Source: Chara braunii
Taxonomy: Eukaryota; Streptophyta; Charophyceae; Charales; Characeae
Direction: 5' to 3'
Length of the DNA: 43,723 bases
NCBI GenBank assembly: GCA_003427395.1
Contig: BFEA01000487.1
Span: 706,780 to 750,502, forward strand
Shown: positions 1 to 10,093 of the stretch, piece by piece
Position numbering within the stretch: the stretch's first letter is position 1
Layout of the letters: the number at the start of each line of letters is the position of its first letter
Made by a program: the position numbers and the translations under genes
The notes under the pieces: generated by a model
What the model was told of the DNA's origin: nothing
What the model saw: only the letters and a program-made list of their open reading frames with translations
The model's database searches: none

Positions 1-207
1 CCCCCCACCCCCAACCACCCAACTTTTTTTTTATGCGCAACACCCCCCACGACACCCCCTGCCTATGCACAACCCCATGGCGCGCGTGCGCTGATGTTTT
101 GACGCACGCGCGTGCCTTAAAACGCTTTGATCGCATTTAAGCGCGGCGCGGGGGTCTTTAAGAGCGCGCGCACGAGCTTAAGCACGCTCATACGGTTTCA
201 TAGACTC

Positions 208-541
208 CGAATGCTCCGCAGCAAGTCTGAACAACACAGTGAGAGTACTCAAGTGCACAGTAGCACCGACAGTCCAGGAATGCAGGCCACTCCAAATGCT
301 CCGCAACAAGTCTAAACAACATAGTGAGAGTACTCAAGTACACAGTAGCACCGACAGTTTAGGAATGCAGGCCACTCCGAATGCTCCGCAGCAACACAGT
401 GAGAGCACTCAAGTACACAGTAGCACCGACAGTCAAGGAATGCAGGTCACTCTGAATGCTCCGCAGCAAGTCTGAACAACACAGTGACAGTACTCAAGTA
501 CACACTAGCACCGACAGTCAAGGAATGCAGGCCACTCCGTT
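208..541. repeat. Four-unit minisatellite, about 85 bp per unit
   Basis: Direct reading shows four successive copies of a unit running from AATGCTCCGCA through CAGTGAGAGTACTCAAG and AGCACCGACAGT to GGAATGCAGGCCACTCC. Three copies are about 85 bp. The third lacks about 11 bp (the GTCTGAACAA stretch). Substitutions between copies are few, so the expansion is recent. The unit length is not a multiple of three and reading frames run through it by chance, so I do not call a gene here. Confidence 0.85.
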
Positions 542-3010
542 TCGATGGCACCGACCGTAGTCCGAATGTACAAGCGGGGTATGGCTTCCCGCCGCCGTAA
601 TAAACTACAGCCCCAGTCGAAATACAACAGTAGCTTCTGCTCGATGAGGCTGTAGCGCAGGCTCTGATAGTGTTGACTACAGCCTAATTTTCACACTAGC
701 TTTTAGTCCTCTGCCGGGACTATCCAGATAGAATGCCCAGCAACTTGTAGCGACCCTGCGGCGCCACTCATAGAGTCAAGAAGGTTTTTTCAACCTGTTA
801 CTCTCTGCATTGTCTGGGCCCATGTACCCAGAACTCCTGCCCCCAGGTAAGTTTTTAATCCCCTGGCCTATCTGATGCTCCTCTCACACGGCGCACGCAT
901 GTACTGTTATGTTCGCCACACCCGGTTCAGCGAACCTGACTGTCCCCGACTACATCGCCAATCCTTCAATGCTATTGCAGTTCCACTCTTGGCCCTCCCG
1001 CTTCTCTAGCTCGACTATTATTCTCAATTCTCTTAACACTGGGCTTGGATCAAACTGCCTGGCACACCGTCAGATCCAGCCTGCGCAGCAACTCTCGATG
1101 GAATTAGTGACAATGGTCAAGTAAGCACACAACAATCCAGTGTACCTAGCCAACCGCCTGGTCTAGGTGCACCGCAAAAAGGCAATCAAAACAACGAATT
1201 TAAACTAATATAAGAGGAAAGTAATTAGCACTCACAATAACTAAACCAGTGGAGGACGTATACAAGCTATCTTCCTGGTCATTCACTAGTCCGTACCTGG
1301 TCATTGGCAACAACGCCCATCAGAGGTGAAAACTATCGTGTTGAGGCGAGGAGCACAACGAGTCTTGGAAGGGAGGGGGCCGTGAACATCACCGTGAACG
1401 TAGCGATGGAACGAGGGGGACGAAAGGACGCTGTAGTGATGGGCAGGATGAAAATAACGAATCTACAAAGACGAAGCACCACCTTGCCAAAGATAACGAG
1501 GACTGACATTATCAAAATCGAAACGACATTCGTGACGACGAGCGGAAGTGTGCAGCCAGTGGCTTGTTCCCGTCACTCACTAAACATGCACAATGAGAAT
1601 TAACCTTATGTTAGAACGCAAATATATACACTGCTTTCCAGCCGACCCACCTAGCACAATCCCCTGTCCTGACATCTGCACGTTTCTTCACTCTTTCACC
1701 CGAGACAGTCCGCTAGCCCCTCCTTCCAACTCTTTCCTCGTACCTCATCTCCTCTTGTACACGCGTGCATGCGCCTGCTATCCCCAGCGTATGAACACAC
1801 CTGGCCCTCAAAACGGCCAGGTTCATCCAAATCGTAATAAAGATCGCCAACACGAGTGATCACGACAGCAGCGGACAAACCAACACCACCAAGATGTGCA
1901 TCATGATGACAACACTGCAAGGAAGAACATCAAAATGATGACCTCTAGCAGAGCAGCGACCTCCTGTGTAGAATGAGAATGGATCTTTCAAAAAAATCCG
2001 AGACATACATGCTCAGCTCCGTTTTCTCCATTATTCCCCTCGCGCAGTTCTGAATCCCTTATCACGAATGGTCTGCACGGCTTTGCAGGTAAGTACAAAT
2101 CACACTTTTCATTCAATTCTCCTTACTGCTTTTGGCTCCTTTTTCCTCCAATCCCTTATACTCTATCGCCTGCAACCAGATCTCTCTCTCTCTCTTCTCG
2201 GGCCCATCTTCAATGCACCTGGCCGAAAACCTCAACCACGTTCATGCCACCCTCGCTCTGAACTCCCCCACATCGTAACCGAGAACAAGCAAGGTCATTG
2301 GAATGCCAATCAACAAATGGAATGAAAATGGTCACCACGAGGGCGAAGACTGTTGTAGTGAAATCAGCCAAACCGTTACTCATGAATCTTCCGCTAAGAC
2401 AAAGGAAAATACATCCTCATATTCGAAAACTGCCGGTAGTGCTCCCGCAGCCCCTACCATTCATACAGGCTGATCCGTTGCCCGATTCAAGAATCTGCCG
2501 CGGCCATTTGATTCGTGACGTGCCAAATCCCTAATTAGCATCCAAGTTTGCTAAAAAAAGTCAATAAATGACCGAGATGTGCGTTTCCCTCCCTCTTTCT
2601 CCCTCCCTTTTTTACTTCTCGGCGCATACTGTCTTTCATCTATCTCTCGTTCTAGTCATCTAACACTAACACTAGCGTCTCCATCTAACGCTCCCGACCC
2701 CAAAACCTCCATATAGCTTCTTCTCCCGCTTGATTCCGTTAGGTATCGAGAAAATCATAACTTTCCCCCTTCGCCATATCCATTTTTCCCTGCCTTCATC
2801 ACTTCCCTTCACTCGCCTTCCTGTATTTGGTCCTGTTTTCGTCCAAAATTCATTCACCCTTTTTTTTTCTTTTTTTCCCCATCTAGTTTCTCCCCTCGTT
2901 TGCCCTCGCTACTGTCCTATCGCTCCCTCTCATCAGCCTCCGTCCTTCCTTCGACCTTCTTCCTTACTCCTGTCGTCCCCCTTTCCTCCGTTGCTACTTA
3001 GCGCAGTGCT
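542..3010. other. Unassigned sequence, no gene recognised
   Basis: I found no recognisable protein, RNA gene or mobile element here. Short open frames exist (for example 1304-1603 on +) but none has family motifs. The part from about 2580 to 3000 is strongly pyrimidine-rich on the + strand. Whether this is host intergenic DNA or decayed repeat cannot be told from the sequence alone. Confidence 0.5.
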
Positions 3011-3061
3011 TTGCGCTGCGCTGCACAGCGCCAATCCGACAGCTCAGGCTACGTTGAGCAA

Positions 3062-3290
3062 ACACTTCAAAGGGAGCCAACTTCGAGGAGAACCAGCTGC
3101 TGGCTGGTTCCATTAGCCTTTCGGCCCTGTACCCACCTCCGTCCGACAAACAAGTCATGCATCAGCCCTGCTGTGCGCTGCTTCAGAGGGGGACCAGCTG
3201 CCACTTCAAAGGGGAATCAGTTGTCGGCTGGTCCCATTAGATGTTTGTCCCTATACTACAGTCCGACGAACGACCTGCGGGCCCGTATCG
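3062..3290. repeat. Imperfect direct duplication next to the tRNA-like array
   Basis: Two diverged copies of a unit of about 110-120 bp lie side by side. Both carry CTTCAAAGGG or CTTCAGAGGG, then AACCAGCTGCTGGCTGG or AATCAGTTGTCGGCTGG, CATTAG, and later GTCCGACRAAC. The unit is not obviously the same as the 64-bp unit that follows. Confidence 0.55.
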
Positions 3291-3390
3291 CTGCAAGCCC
3301 CCACTCACCCACCTTCAGTGGAGTTCGAGCTCAGGTCTGTATTTCAGCAGCTCATGGGCATACTAACCGGCTTACTTAGGTGGTGATCCC
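3291..3390 (-). mobile_element. tRNA-derived SINE-like head with all three arms
   Basis: On the minus strand the segment reads like a decayed tRNA. An acceptor-like 5' end ACCACCT (near 3380) can pair with AGGTGGG (near 3308). An A-box-like D-arm TAAGCCGGTTAGTATGC lies at about 3361-3377, and a CTG-CTGAAATA-CAG anticodon-type hairpin with a GAA triplet follows. A B-box-like GCTCGAACTCC sits at 3320-3330. The boxes are degenerate and the T-stem is weak, so this is a SINE head or pseudo-tRNA rather than a working tRNA gene. It sits at one end of the tandem array at 3388-3990, whose units repeat only its D-arm and anticodon-arm part. Confidence 0.5.
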
Positions 3391-3990
3391 ACATGACTGT
3401 TTTTCAACAGTCTGCAGGTGTACCAACTGGGCTACCGCAGGTACATATCCCACATGACTGTTTTTCAACAGTCTGCGGGTGTACCAGCTAGGCTAAGCCC
3501 ATGGGTGCTGGTCCCACAGGCCTGTTTTTCAACAGCCTGTGGGTGTACCAGCTGAACTTGGCCCACGGATGCTGGTCCCACAGGCTTGTTTTTCAACAGC
3601 CTGCGGGTGTACCAGCTGAACTTGGCCCACGGATGNGGTCCCACAGGCTTGTTTTTCAACAGCCTGCGGGTGTACCAGCTGAACTTGGCCCACGGATGCT
3701 GGTCCCACAGGCTTGTTTTTCAACAGCCTGCAGGTGTACCAGCTGAACTTGGCCCGCGGATGCTGGTCCCACAGGCTTGTTTTTCAACAGCCTGTGGGTG
3801 TACCAGCTGAACTTGGCCCACGGATGCTGGTCCCACAGGCTTGTTTTTCAACAGCCTGCGGGTGTGCCAGCTGAACTTGGCCCACGGATGCTGGTCCCAC
3901 AGGCTTGTTTTTCAACAGCCTGCGGGTGTACCAGCTGAACTTGGCCCACGGGAGCTGGTCCCACAGGCCTGTTTTTCAACAGTTCCGGGG
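3388..3990 (-). repeat. Ten-unit tandem array of tRNA D-arm plus anticodon-arm-like modules
   Basis: TGTTTTTCAACAG recurs about every 64 bp (near 3399, 3460, 3523, 3587, 3650, 3714, 3778, 3842, 3906 and 3970). Read on the minus strand each unit has AGTTCAGCTGGTACACC, which resembles a tRNA D-arm or A-box, then a hairpin CTGTT-GAAA-AACAG placed where an anticodon arm would be, with TTGAAA giving a GAA triplet. Most units lack a T-arm and acceptor. The SINE at 11032-11273 has the same two modules in the same order (CAGTTGGTAACACC, then GACTGTTAGAATTCAG), which supports a SINE-head origin. A single N at 3636 sits in a unit that is a few bases short. Confidence 0.7.
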
Positions 3991-4049
3991 TGCACCAGCT
4001 GTGCTACACCAGCTGGTCCCCGCACACAACCCCGGTACCAATACTGGTG

Positions 4050-4165
4050 CCAAAAAATAAAATAAAATAATAATAATAATAATAATACATAATAACAATA
4101 ATAGTAACAATAATAATAATAATAATAATAATAGAAATAAAAATAACAATAAAACTAAAACTAAA
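4050..4165. repeat. AAT/AAAT-rich microsatellite
   Basis: AAAATAAAATAATAATAAT and similar A/T triplets continue for over 100 bp, with scattered C and G. It directly follows the array end (GGTACCAATACTGGTGCC), so it could be a degenerate A-rich tail of a plus-strand retroposon. No target duplication was seen. Confidence 0.75.
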
Positions 4166-4993
4166 AATACGAACATCGGGGATCGGTGCTTTGGGGAGGG
4201 AGACCATCGGTGCCCCTCCCCGGTTCCGTCAACCGGGCCCATGGATGGGACAGCAACAAAACCAAGGGGGATAGCCCCGCTGGACCCTCAACCCCCTGGC
4301 ATCTTCAACCGCTCCAATGCTCCATCGCCGCCGGCTGACCTTGAACCCCTAACCTTGTCGCTTCAAAGTTCAGTACCGTAACCAAATAGAACTAGATCGA
4401 AGGCTGAGTTAGGTAGGCGTGAGCCTGTGTATGGATAGTCGCAAGACCGTGATTGGTCCTACCCGCACAAACCAGGCCTCCGCCTTGGCCTACCGGCCAA
4501 CCTCCTGGCCATCAGAAGATGACGAGACGTCGCCCGCGCCTAGGATCGTAGCTATTTTGGTATCCTGGTCGTCGGGCGCTTGACATATTTTGCCAAACTT
4601 TCGACTATCCCCCATACTAGGTTTGTCAACGCCACGCATTTCGACGCGTCGTCCAACATAAACTTCACGCCTGTGCGCAAGGTAAAGTTTTTATCCTCTT
4701 GGCGCCGTGTCCCGCCAGAGGCCGAACTAGTTGCGAAGTAAATATAGTCTTTATAAAATAAAAGAAAAATATAATCAATAATAAAAATTACAGAAGGGAG
4801 AGTAACTGGGCCCTACAACTTTGGCGCCATTTCGCCAGCCTAGCATTGCCGATGACTAACGACCACCTCACAGTGCAACGCAATAATGCGTGCCCCACAT
4901 ACTCTCTAATTCGATCGTATTTGACTCGGAGTCTCGCCAAGCGCGAGGTTGTCGAGGTAAGCGCCGCGATGGGTTTTACCTCATCAGCGCATT
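4166..4993. other. Unassigned sequence with two GC-rich hairpins
   Basis: A hairpin with CCCGGTT/AACCGGG arms lies at about 4219-4240, and a second with GGGAGGG/CCCTCCC arms lies just before it. On the minus strand a box resembling B (GGTTCAAGGTC, near 4330-4345) suggests another decayed tRNA-derived repeat. No gene was recognised. The stretch 4740-4795 is AT-rich. Confidence 0.4.
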
Positions 4994-6522
4994 TCATTGA
5001 TCAAGGACGCAACCAGTGCGATATTTAAAAAGAACGGCAAATACCCTTGTAAGGGTGTTTGCTACGACAACGGGTCCTCCTGTTTCCATCTCGTTCGAGG
5101 AGGGTCTCCATTCAGATACTTCGTTATGGTCGGGGGCGGACTGAATAGCCCCGATCATACCGAGACCTGGATATCCTAGTGATAGGTATTGATCAAGCGG
5201 GATAACTTCGGCTGCTTCCTCCGTAACCCCCGACGGGTTCGCACCATTGTCTGTTTCTTCAAGTTCCACCATCGTAGCCAACCGACCAGGTCCGTTAGCG
5301 ATCGGGGCCGCTGCTACTGGCGCGGCTCCAATCCTCGGTTGCGCAAGACGGTGGGGGCAATCCCGGGCTATGTGTCCTGGCTGGTGACATGTGTAACAAA
5401 CACTTGTGTTGGTCGTGGCCCCTTCTACTGCTAGGGCAGGGGCTGCTCCTTGTATTCATGGGGCTTCCCTAACGGTAATGAGACGCATCGACCTCATCAT
5501 CGATTCGATCAGTGCGTTGTGCTCGCGTTGCTCTTTTTTGCTTTCCAGCATCAAATTAACTAACGTTCGAGTTAATTTCAATATTGCATTGGATTCGCTA
5601 GCCTGTGCAGGGACATTCGAGGGAGGCGAGGGTGTGACCGCGGTGGGTAACCTTGTGATTGTATCGGGTATCGGTTTCTTAGTCGCGACCTGTTCTAGGT
5701 AGGTAACGGATCCGGAGACGAAACCCATATTTTCGAATTTGTTCTAAAGTGCTGCCAGCTCAGCTTTCGCCCGAGCCAGCTCCGAGGAATCCCCGTCTCT
5801 GACATGATCCTCGCTTTCCAAAAAGCTGGCGGCGAATTTCATTTCCATCTCCTCGGCTCCGTCCATAATCTGCTGCATGGTGTGGTTGATGGAAAACTAC
5901 TTTCGCAGTTTGACCCTCATCGCTCGACTTCGAAGCCTGTCGATAAATAAGTCTCTTCCTACCTTTTTCGTCTCGCTCGGACTTGACAAACAGCCTATAA
6001 AACCTACTACAATATTCTGTAACGGATTCAAGTGGTTTCTGCACACGATCTTTGATCATAAAGAAAGCCCGTTCAGGATGGATGTAATCGAACCGATTTA
6101 GGAAGTCTCTCTCGAAGGTCGGGAGATCAATCGAGGCGTAGGTGTTAAACCAATGGTGCGCATCCCCTTCCAGTCTAGTGGGAATTTTAATCCGGGCTTC
6201 ATCGTTATTGTACTGTTGAGCCCGTAGGGTGGCCAGCCATGCCCCAGCTAGGTGATGCGGGGGGGTCGAAGAGATACAAATCAGGGGGGGCCACAGGTGC
6301 GCGAACTCGAACAGGTGGGGCGGGGACAGGTGCTCCGCCCAATTGTACATTAACGTTTGGCGCCTGATTGGCGTTCATATTGACGGCCTGTCTTCCGACC
6401 GATCGGCTCCTAAGTACTATAGGATCGCGTCGAGGTGCGTTCCGCTGTCTAGGGCGTCCTCTATTCGCTAGATCGTCTGAGCGTCTATCCTGCTTACTTC
6501 CCTGTGAGTTCGCCACGTATCG
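4994..6522 (-). pseudogene. gag of a Ty3/gypsy retrotransposon (element 2), frameshifted and 3'-truncated
   Basis: The minus strand encodes a retrotransposon Gag, the capsid/nucleocapsid protein that packages element RNA. The capsid core (about 5870-6250) has the family pattern AWLATLRAQQYN, then DAHHWFNTY, TFERDFLNRFDY and SVTEYCSRFYRLF. A CCHC zinc knuckle CYTCHQPGHIARDC lies at 5357-5398 with every metal ligand present (C-X2-C-X4-H-X4-C). The frame opens directly downstream of the primer-binding site, with no clear ATG there. It shifts near the G-run at 6257-6263 and again between about 5730 and 5870. After the knuckle about 95 further codons are readable to about 4994, then the similarity ends, so protease and polymerase are missing. 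A small hairpin (5038-5063) lies in the last part. Family assignment is firm; the exact protein ends are not. Confidence 0.85.
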
Positions 6523-6534
6523 GCTCCGATACCA
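6521..6534 (-). promoter_or_regulatory. Primer-binding site, initiator-Met tRNA type
   Basis: On the minus strand TGGTATCGGAGCC lies between the LTR-like sequence and the gag frame. It matches the plant Ty3/gypsy and copia primer-binding consensus TGGTATCAGAGCC, complementary to the 3' end of initiator tRNA-Met, at all but one position. Its place right next to the LTR homology border and just before gag fits reverse-transcription priming. Confidence 0.8.
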
Positions 6535-6696
6535 ACCTCACGCCCAGCTCGACTTCCTGATCGGAGTGGGATGGGGACCCGGAAGTGTGATAAGGGGTGT
6601 GCCAAGGATTTTTTGGGGATTTGGGGTGGAGTCCTAGGTCGGAACTGAGATCTCCTATGGCAAGTTTCAGGGGTAGGAGTGCAAGTGTCTTCTGGC

Positions 6697-7275
6697 TCAG
6701 AGTTGGGGCGATGACCGATTGGGTTGCCTGGGTCGGGGTGGGATGCTACAAGTGTCTCTGTGGGAGTGCTTGTACCACTGCCGACCGTCGCACGTCTCGG
6801 GATTCGACGAAGACGAGCTGGATTCTCGTCGCTCGGCCCTGGGATGGGGTCGTTGCGCGACCCTCGCCTGCCGATGCTCGTCGGGCTGCCGACACGCCGA
6901 GCATGGCGGACGGGGCCAGAACCGGGCTATGGAATCCCAGGGGACCACGAGTAACCGGTGGTAGGGGAGGGCGGTATAGTAGGGAGGGAAGTCAGTGGTA
7001 ATGACAATGAAGTCTGGGGTTAGAAGATATTGCTGGTTTCGGCTGTCGGGATAATTTGGGATCTGCGAGTCTCGGTTGATTGCCAGTCGGACGTCGCCCC
7101 TGCACAGGCGGTCGTTTTCAGTCTGGCAGGGGTACTCAAGGTACCCAGGGTTCCGTAGGTGGCGATGTTGTCGGATTCGCTGCCGAAGGATCTGTTCCCT
7201 CTCCCAATACGCTCGGTATTCTGGGTCTCTCAGGCTTTCGCGATCGGTGATCCAGAAAGGGGAATCTATCGCCAT
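6697..7275 (-). CDS. LORF: conserved LTR-encoded protein of unknown function (192 codons)
   Basis: I do not recognise this protein. The chosen start is the ATG at 7275 because the copies at 33002 and 30825 begin at the same place. The N-terminus has MAIDSPFWITDRESL, then EYRAYWERE. The middle has CQTENDRLC and later FPPYY. Next come VPWDSIARFWP and PPCSAC (a Cys pair), followed by a Ser/Arg-rich tail. No signal peptide or membrane segment is evident. The same order of motifs is seen in the LTR copies at 32467-33002, 30825-31200 and 13226-14112, with conservative amino-acid changes. The frame lies downstream of the LTR TATA box (8447-8454) and upstream of the primer-binding site and gag, so it would be the first ORF on the element transcript. 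This copy is unbroken. Confidence 0.6.
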   Translation of the reverse strand: MAIDSPFWITDRESLRDPEYRAYWEREQILRQRIRQHRHLRNPGYLEYPCQTENDRLCRGDVRLAINRDSQIPNYPDSRNQQYLLTPDFIVITTDFPPYYTALPYHRLLVVPWDSIARFWPRPPCSACRQPDEHRQARVAQRPHPRAERRESSSSSSNPETCDGRQWYKHSHRDTCSIPPRPRQPNRSSPQL

Positions 7276-7302
7276 GTATCGTTCAACCGAATTCCTACAC
7301 AC

Positions 7303-8440
7303 ACATCTTCCTTCGGGGCGAGATCGTGGCTGGCTTTTGCAGGCGCACGTGTAGATGGCACGTCCGCGGACGACCGCTGCCTTACACGTGTGTGCGCAAG
7401 GCCCAGCGGATCAAATCCCAAACTGTGCAAATAACCAAGGAGCGATTCGTCAGCGTACCGGCTCAATCATGTAGCTAATTCCCTCAGGCTATCAATCTCA
7501 TTCTGTTTTGGTCTTGCACAAAGTATACACACTCAACAATCCCCGTAGGTTTGAGGGCGTCGGGACCTTAATTCATCCTTACCCGTATCGTAGATAGGGA
7601 TTCCATCATTCACGTCAAGATTTGTCGTGCTAAGTCCATTCGGGGTGGCGGACCGGCCTCGTGGGTGCGCGTGTAAGTTGTGCTTGTCAGATCGCACTCA
7701 CACGGGGACTCGCGAGGTTGGTTCGCTGTGGATCGATCCATCAAACAATCACCTATGCAGAAGAAGGTTCATGCAACAATCCTTCAGACAATTTTGTTCG
7801 AGCAGAAAGCAGTTATGTGGCCATCAGGGGGATTTCTCATTACCATCCAGACATACGTCGAAGCACCGTAGCAGTATCAAACTCCTTTCACCTACCAATC
7901 ATCCGGGTGAGAATAGATCGGCGCTGCGAGCGCCGGGTGATTCAGAATTACACGCAAAACATCGGGTATTCAAGCATTACAAGATCATCAGACCCATCTC
8001 ATCAAGCGAATGCAGAAACGAAAGAGGGAGGACAGAGATTGAGCCGCACATCACACAAAACCGAAAGAAATGTCAAAATGCAAAACAAGGGCGTCTCGCC
8101 CAGAGCCAAAATTTTATACACAAGGACTGAGACAAGACAAAGAAGATTGCAATCCCACACCCGCCTGTTTCCCCTCTCTGTCTCTCTCTGATGTGGACAG
8201 TCCGTCGTTTCGCACCCACCAACGAAGTTGTCACCCCGCTTAGTCCGCATGCGCCCGTCAGGTTCACCCGTGCGCCACAGTCCGTCGTGGCCTACATGTC
8301 AACCCCGCGCATTGGCACCAGCTCGTCGGGTCGCCCAACTCCCACATCAACTCACCTCTCACTTCGCTCATTAGCCGACCCTCACTGATCGCACTAATCT
8401 TGAGCTTCCAAAATTCTTAAGAGAGCTATCTAATCGCACC
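7303..8440 (-). other. LTR interior between TATA box and LORF
   Basis: This is the presumed R/U5 leader of the element 2 transcript. It holds a short CT tract at 8173-8190 that is greatly expanded in the LTR copies at 30246 and 41572, and a stretch (about 8010-8150) similar to 41480-41570 and, on the other strand, to 30320-30430. No ORF that I can support lies here. Confidence 0.5.
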
Positions 8441-8446
8441 GATGAA

Positions 8447-8454
8447 ATTTATAG
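8447..8454 (-). promoter_or_regulatory. Candidate TATA box of the LTR promoter
   Basis: CTATAAAT on the minus strand. The same octamer occurs at the aligned place in the LTRs at 15005-15012 and 41994-42001, each followed by a stretch that reads roughly GCGCGATTA and then AGCT. The plus-strand copy has lost it (about 29996-30005). Conservation across diverged copies supports promoter function; the transcription start is not shown. Confidence 0.6.
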
Positions 8455-9299
8455 CATGCATGCGTGCGCAAAGATGCGTGGTTGCAAGGATTGGAAAGAG
8501 GAGCAGAGAAGGAAGTGCCCATGCTTGGCATGGCCAGATCGCGGCATGGGGGACATAGCCACTCTCCACGCATCGATCTAGGCATGCAGCGCTCGGGCCA
8601 ATCAGATGCAGCAAAAAGAAGGGAATAAGGGCGGGAAGAAGGCGAGGGAACAAGAAGAAAGATACAATTACAATGGCGCCCACCCAACGATTACAGTTGC
8701 ATGCAAGATTATGGGCGCCTCTTAGTCAGAACTTCGTTCCCGCCGCAGGAAGATGCGCGCAAGAAAAAGGCGCCGCTCGGCAAGAAATTCAAAAAGTCCT
8801 AAATTCCTATCTGAGCTCAAAATTGCAACAGGAAATTCCAACTAGACGGAAAAAAAGAGCAAAAAGGAATCAAAAAAATTCCGAGAGCCCTCGGGGGCTC
8901 GTCCTTAGTTGAAAGGGAAATTTAAAAAGAAAAACCGAAAAGCTTCCATGCGATCATCGCGCCAAAAATCTCCGTTCCCTCCTTTTACTCCCAGCGGAGC
9001 AAGAAAGAACCATCGCCAACCGTTATTGATCGCGCCCAACGGGGCGCGCACACTCAACCGTCTGTCCCGGGCCTGTCCCATCACCGCCGAAGGGGAAGGA
9101 GCGAAGCGAAGGAAAAGAAAGAAGCAAGGACACCGACGCAATTTTACTCGCCGATCCCACCTTCCGTAATTTGCCCAACCTTCCCATCTCAGGACCCCTC
9201 ATTGTCATCACGCAGAAAGTCGCGCGGCACAGAAAGTGGTTCGTCACAATACCAGATAGCGAGACCACAGGTTGATGTAAACTGGGTGGTGGCTCGGAG

Positions 9300-9728
9300 G
9301 TGGATGGCCACGGGATGGATCTCAGACTCCTTGCCAAGGCTTTCACAAGCGCTTCCAGTTTCTGGAAGCAGCTTATGGATCTTACCAACCATAAACATGC
9401 CATCCTTCAGTGGTTGTTGATGCATTTGGCCCTGCCAGTGGCCGCTTGGTGCTCACGTAGGACTGTGAAAGCCGGCCAACTGTGTATCATATGCCCGGGG
9501 ACTCGCATGGAAGATATTCAGCACTTCCTACTGCAGTGTGACCTTGCACGAGCGTTTTGGAACTGGTGGCCGCACTTCAATATTCCCGTTTTGGACGTGC
9601 ACGCTCGATGGGACGATCAGTTTGTGCTTTTCAGGATAGCTTCTAGACGACGGTCACTTTCGCCCTGCCACACTCATGCTGAAGAAACACTCCGCGGGGC
9701 TATGCTTGCGACTCTTTGCGACTTTTAA
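9300..9728 (+). pseudogene. LINE ORF2 C-terminal piece with zinc-binding domain (zf-RVT type)
   Basis: The 142-codon frame ends in TAA at 9726-9728. Residues about 22-90 show the pattern of the zinc-binding domain found at the C-terminus of many plant LINE reverse transcriptases: WLLMHLALPV, then C62-X2-C65-X9-H75-X4-C80, then ARAFWNWW. The RT and endonuclease domains are absent, so this is a dead 5'-truncated fragment. The chosen start is only the first Met of the open stretch. The true coding sequence began further upstream and was lost or frameshifted. Confidence 0.75.
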
Positions 9729-10000
9729 AATTCGGCAGTTCGCAGGGGGGAACGGCAAACCCCTCCCCTGATCAGAAGTGTGTCCTACTTTGTTTTTTTC
9801 TGAATTCTTTTTGTGAACTTGCAAAATTGCGAGATTGTGTACTTGTAAATCTGTGAATTTGCTACCCTCTGAGACCATTTGTACGTATGTACATGGGGTG
9901 AAGTAGACTGCATAATGCTGTATGAGGATAATTGACGGCTGTAGATAAGTGCCTGGGGATCTTTTGACACTCAGATAGGATGATCAGAATGGATATGGTT

Positions 10001-10093
10001 ACTTTTCAAAGGGTTGTAAACCCAGATAGGATATGGTTAATCTTTACAGGATGGTACTTTTCATAGGGTTGTAAACCCAGATAGGATATGGTT
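10001..10093 (+). repeat. 38-bp direct repeat in the LINE 3' UTR
   Basis: ACTTTTCAWAGGGTTGTAAA followed by CCCAGATAGGATATGGTT occurs at 10001-10038 and 10056-10093 with one mismatch and a 55-bp period. A partial third copy (CAGATAGGATGATC, then GGATATGGTTACTTTT) precedes it from about 9972. GGGTTGTAAACCC is self-complementary. Confidence 0.85.

Larger units (their letters stand above)
6535..9248 (-). mobile_element. 5' LTR of element 2, about 2.7 kb
   Basis: The upper end reads TGTGACG on the minus strand, the same terminus as the LTRs ending at 15907 and 24613. The lower end abuts the primer-binding site. Patches of similarity to the LTR copies at 13255-15907, 29440-31441, 32228-33150 and 41440-42719 run across its length: the TATA region, a CT-tract region at 8173-8190, the LORF frame, and a terminal stretch with GGGGTGTGCCAAGGATTTT near 6596-6615. 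Compared with the copies at 13255 and 32228, its last 10 or so bases before the primer-binding site differ, so the exact 3' LTR edge is uncertain. The flank above 9248 is a LINE fragment, so the element probably inserted into or beside that LINE. Confidence 0.75.

Noticed and set aside
3388-3990. CRISPR-like array
   Set aside because: Units are contiguous and nearly identical over their whole length, with no unique spacers, and the setting is eukaryotic transposon DNA.
8905-9403. Minus-strand ORFs at the start of the element 2 LTR
   Set aside because: Not conserved in the other LTR copies and crossing the LTR/LINE border.
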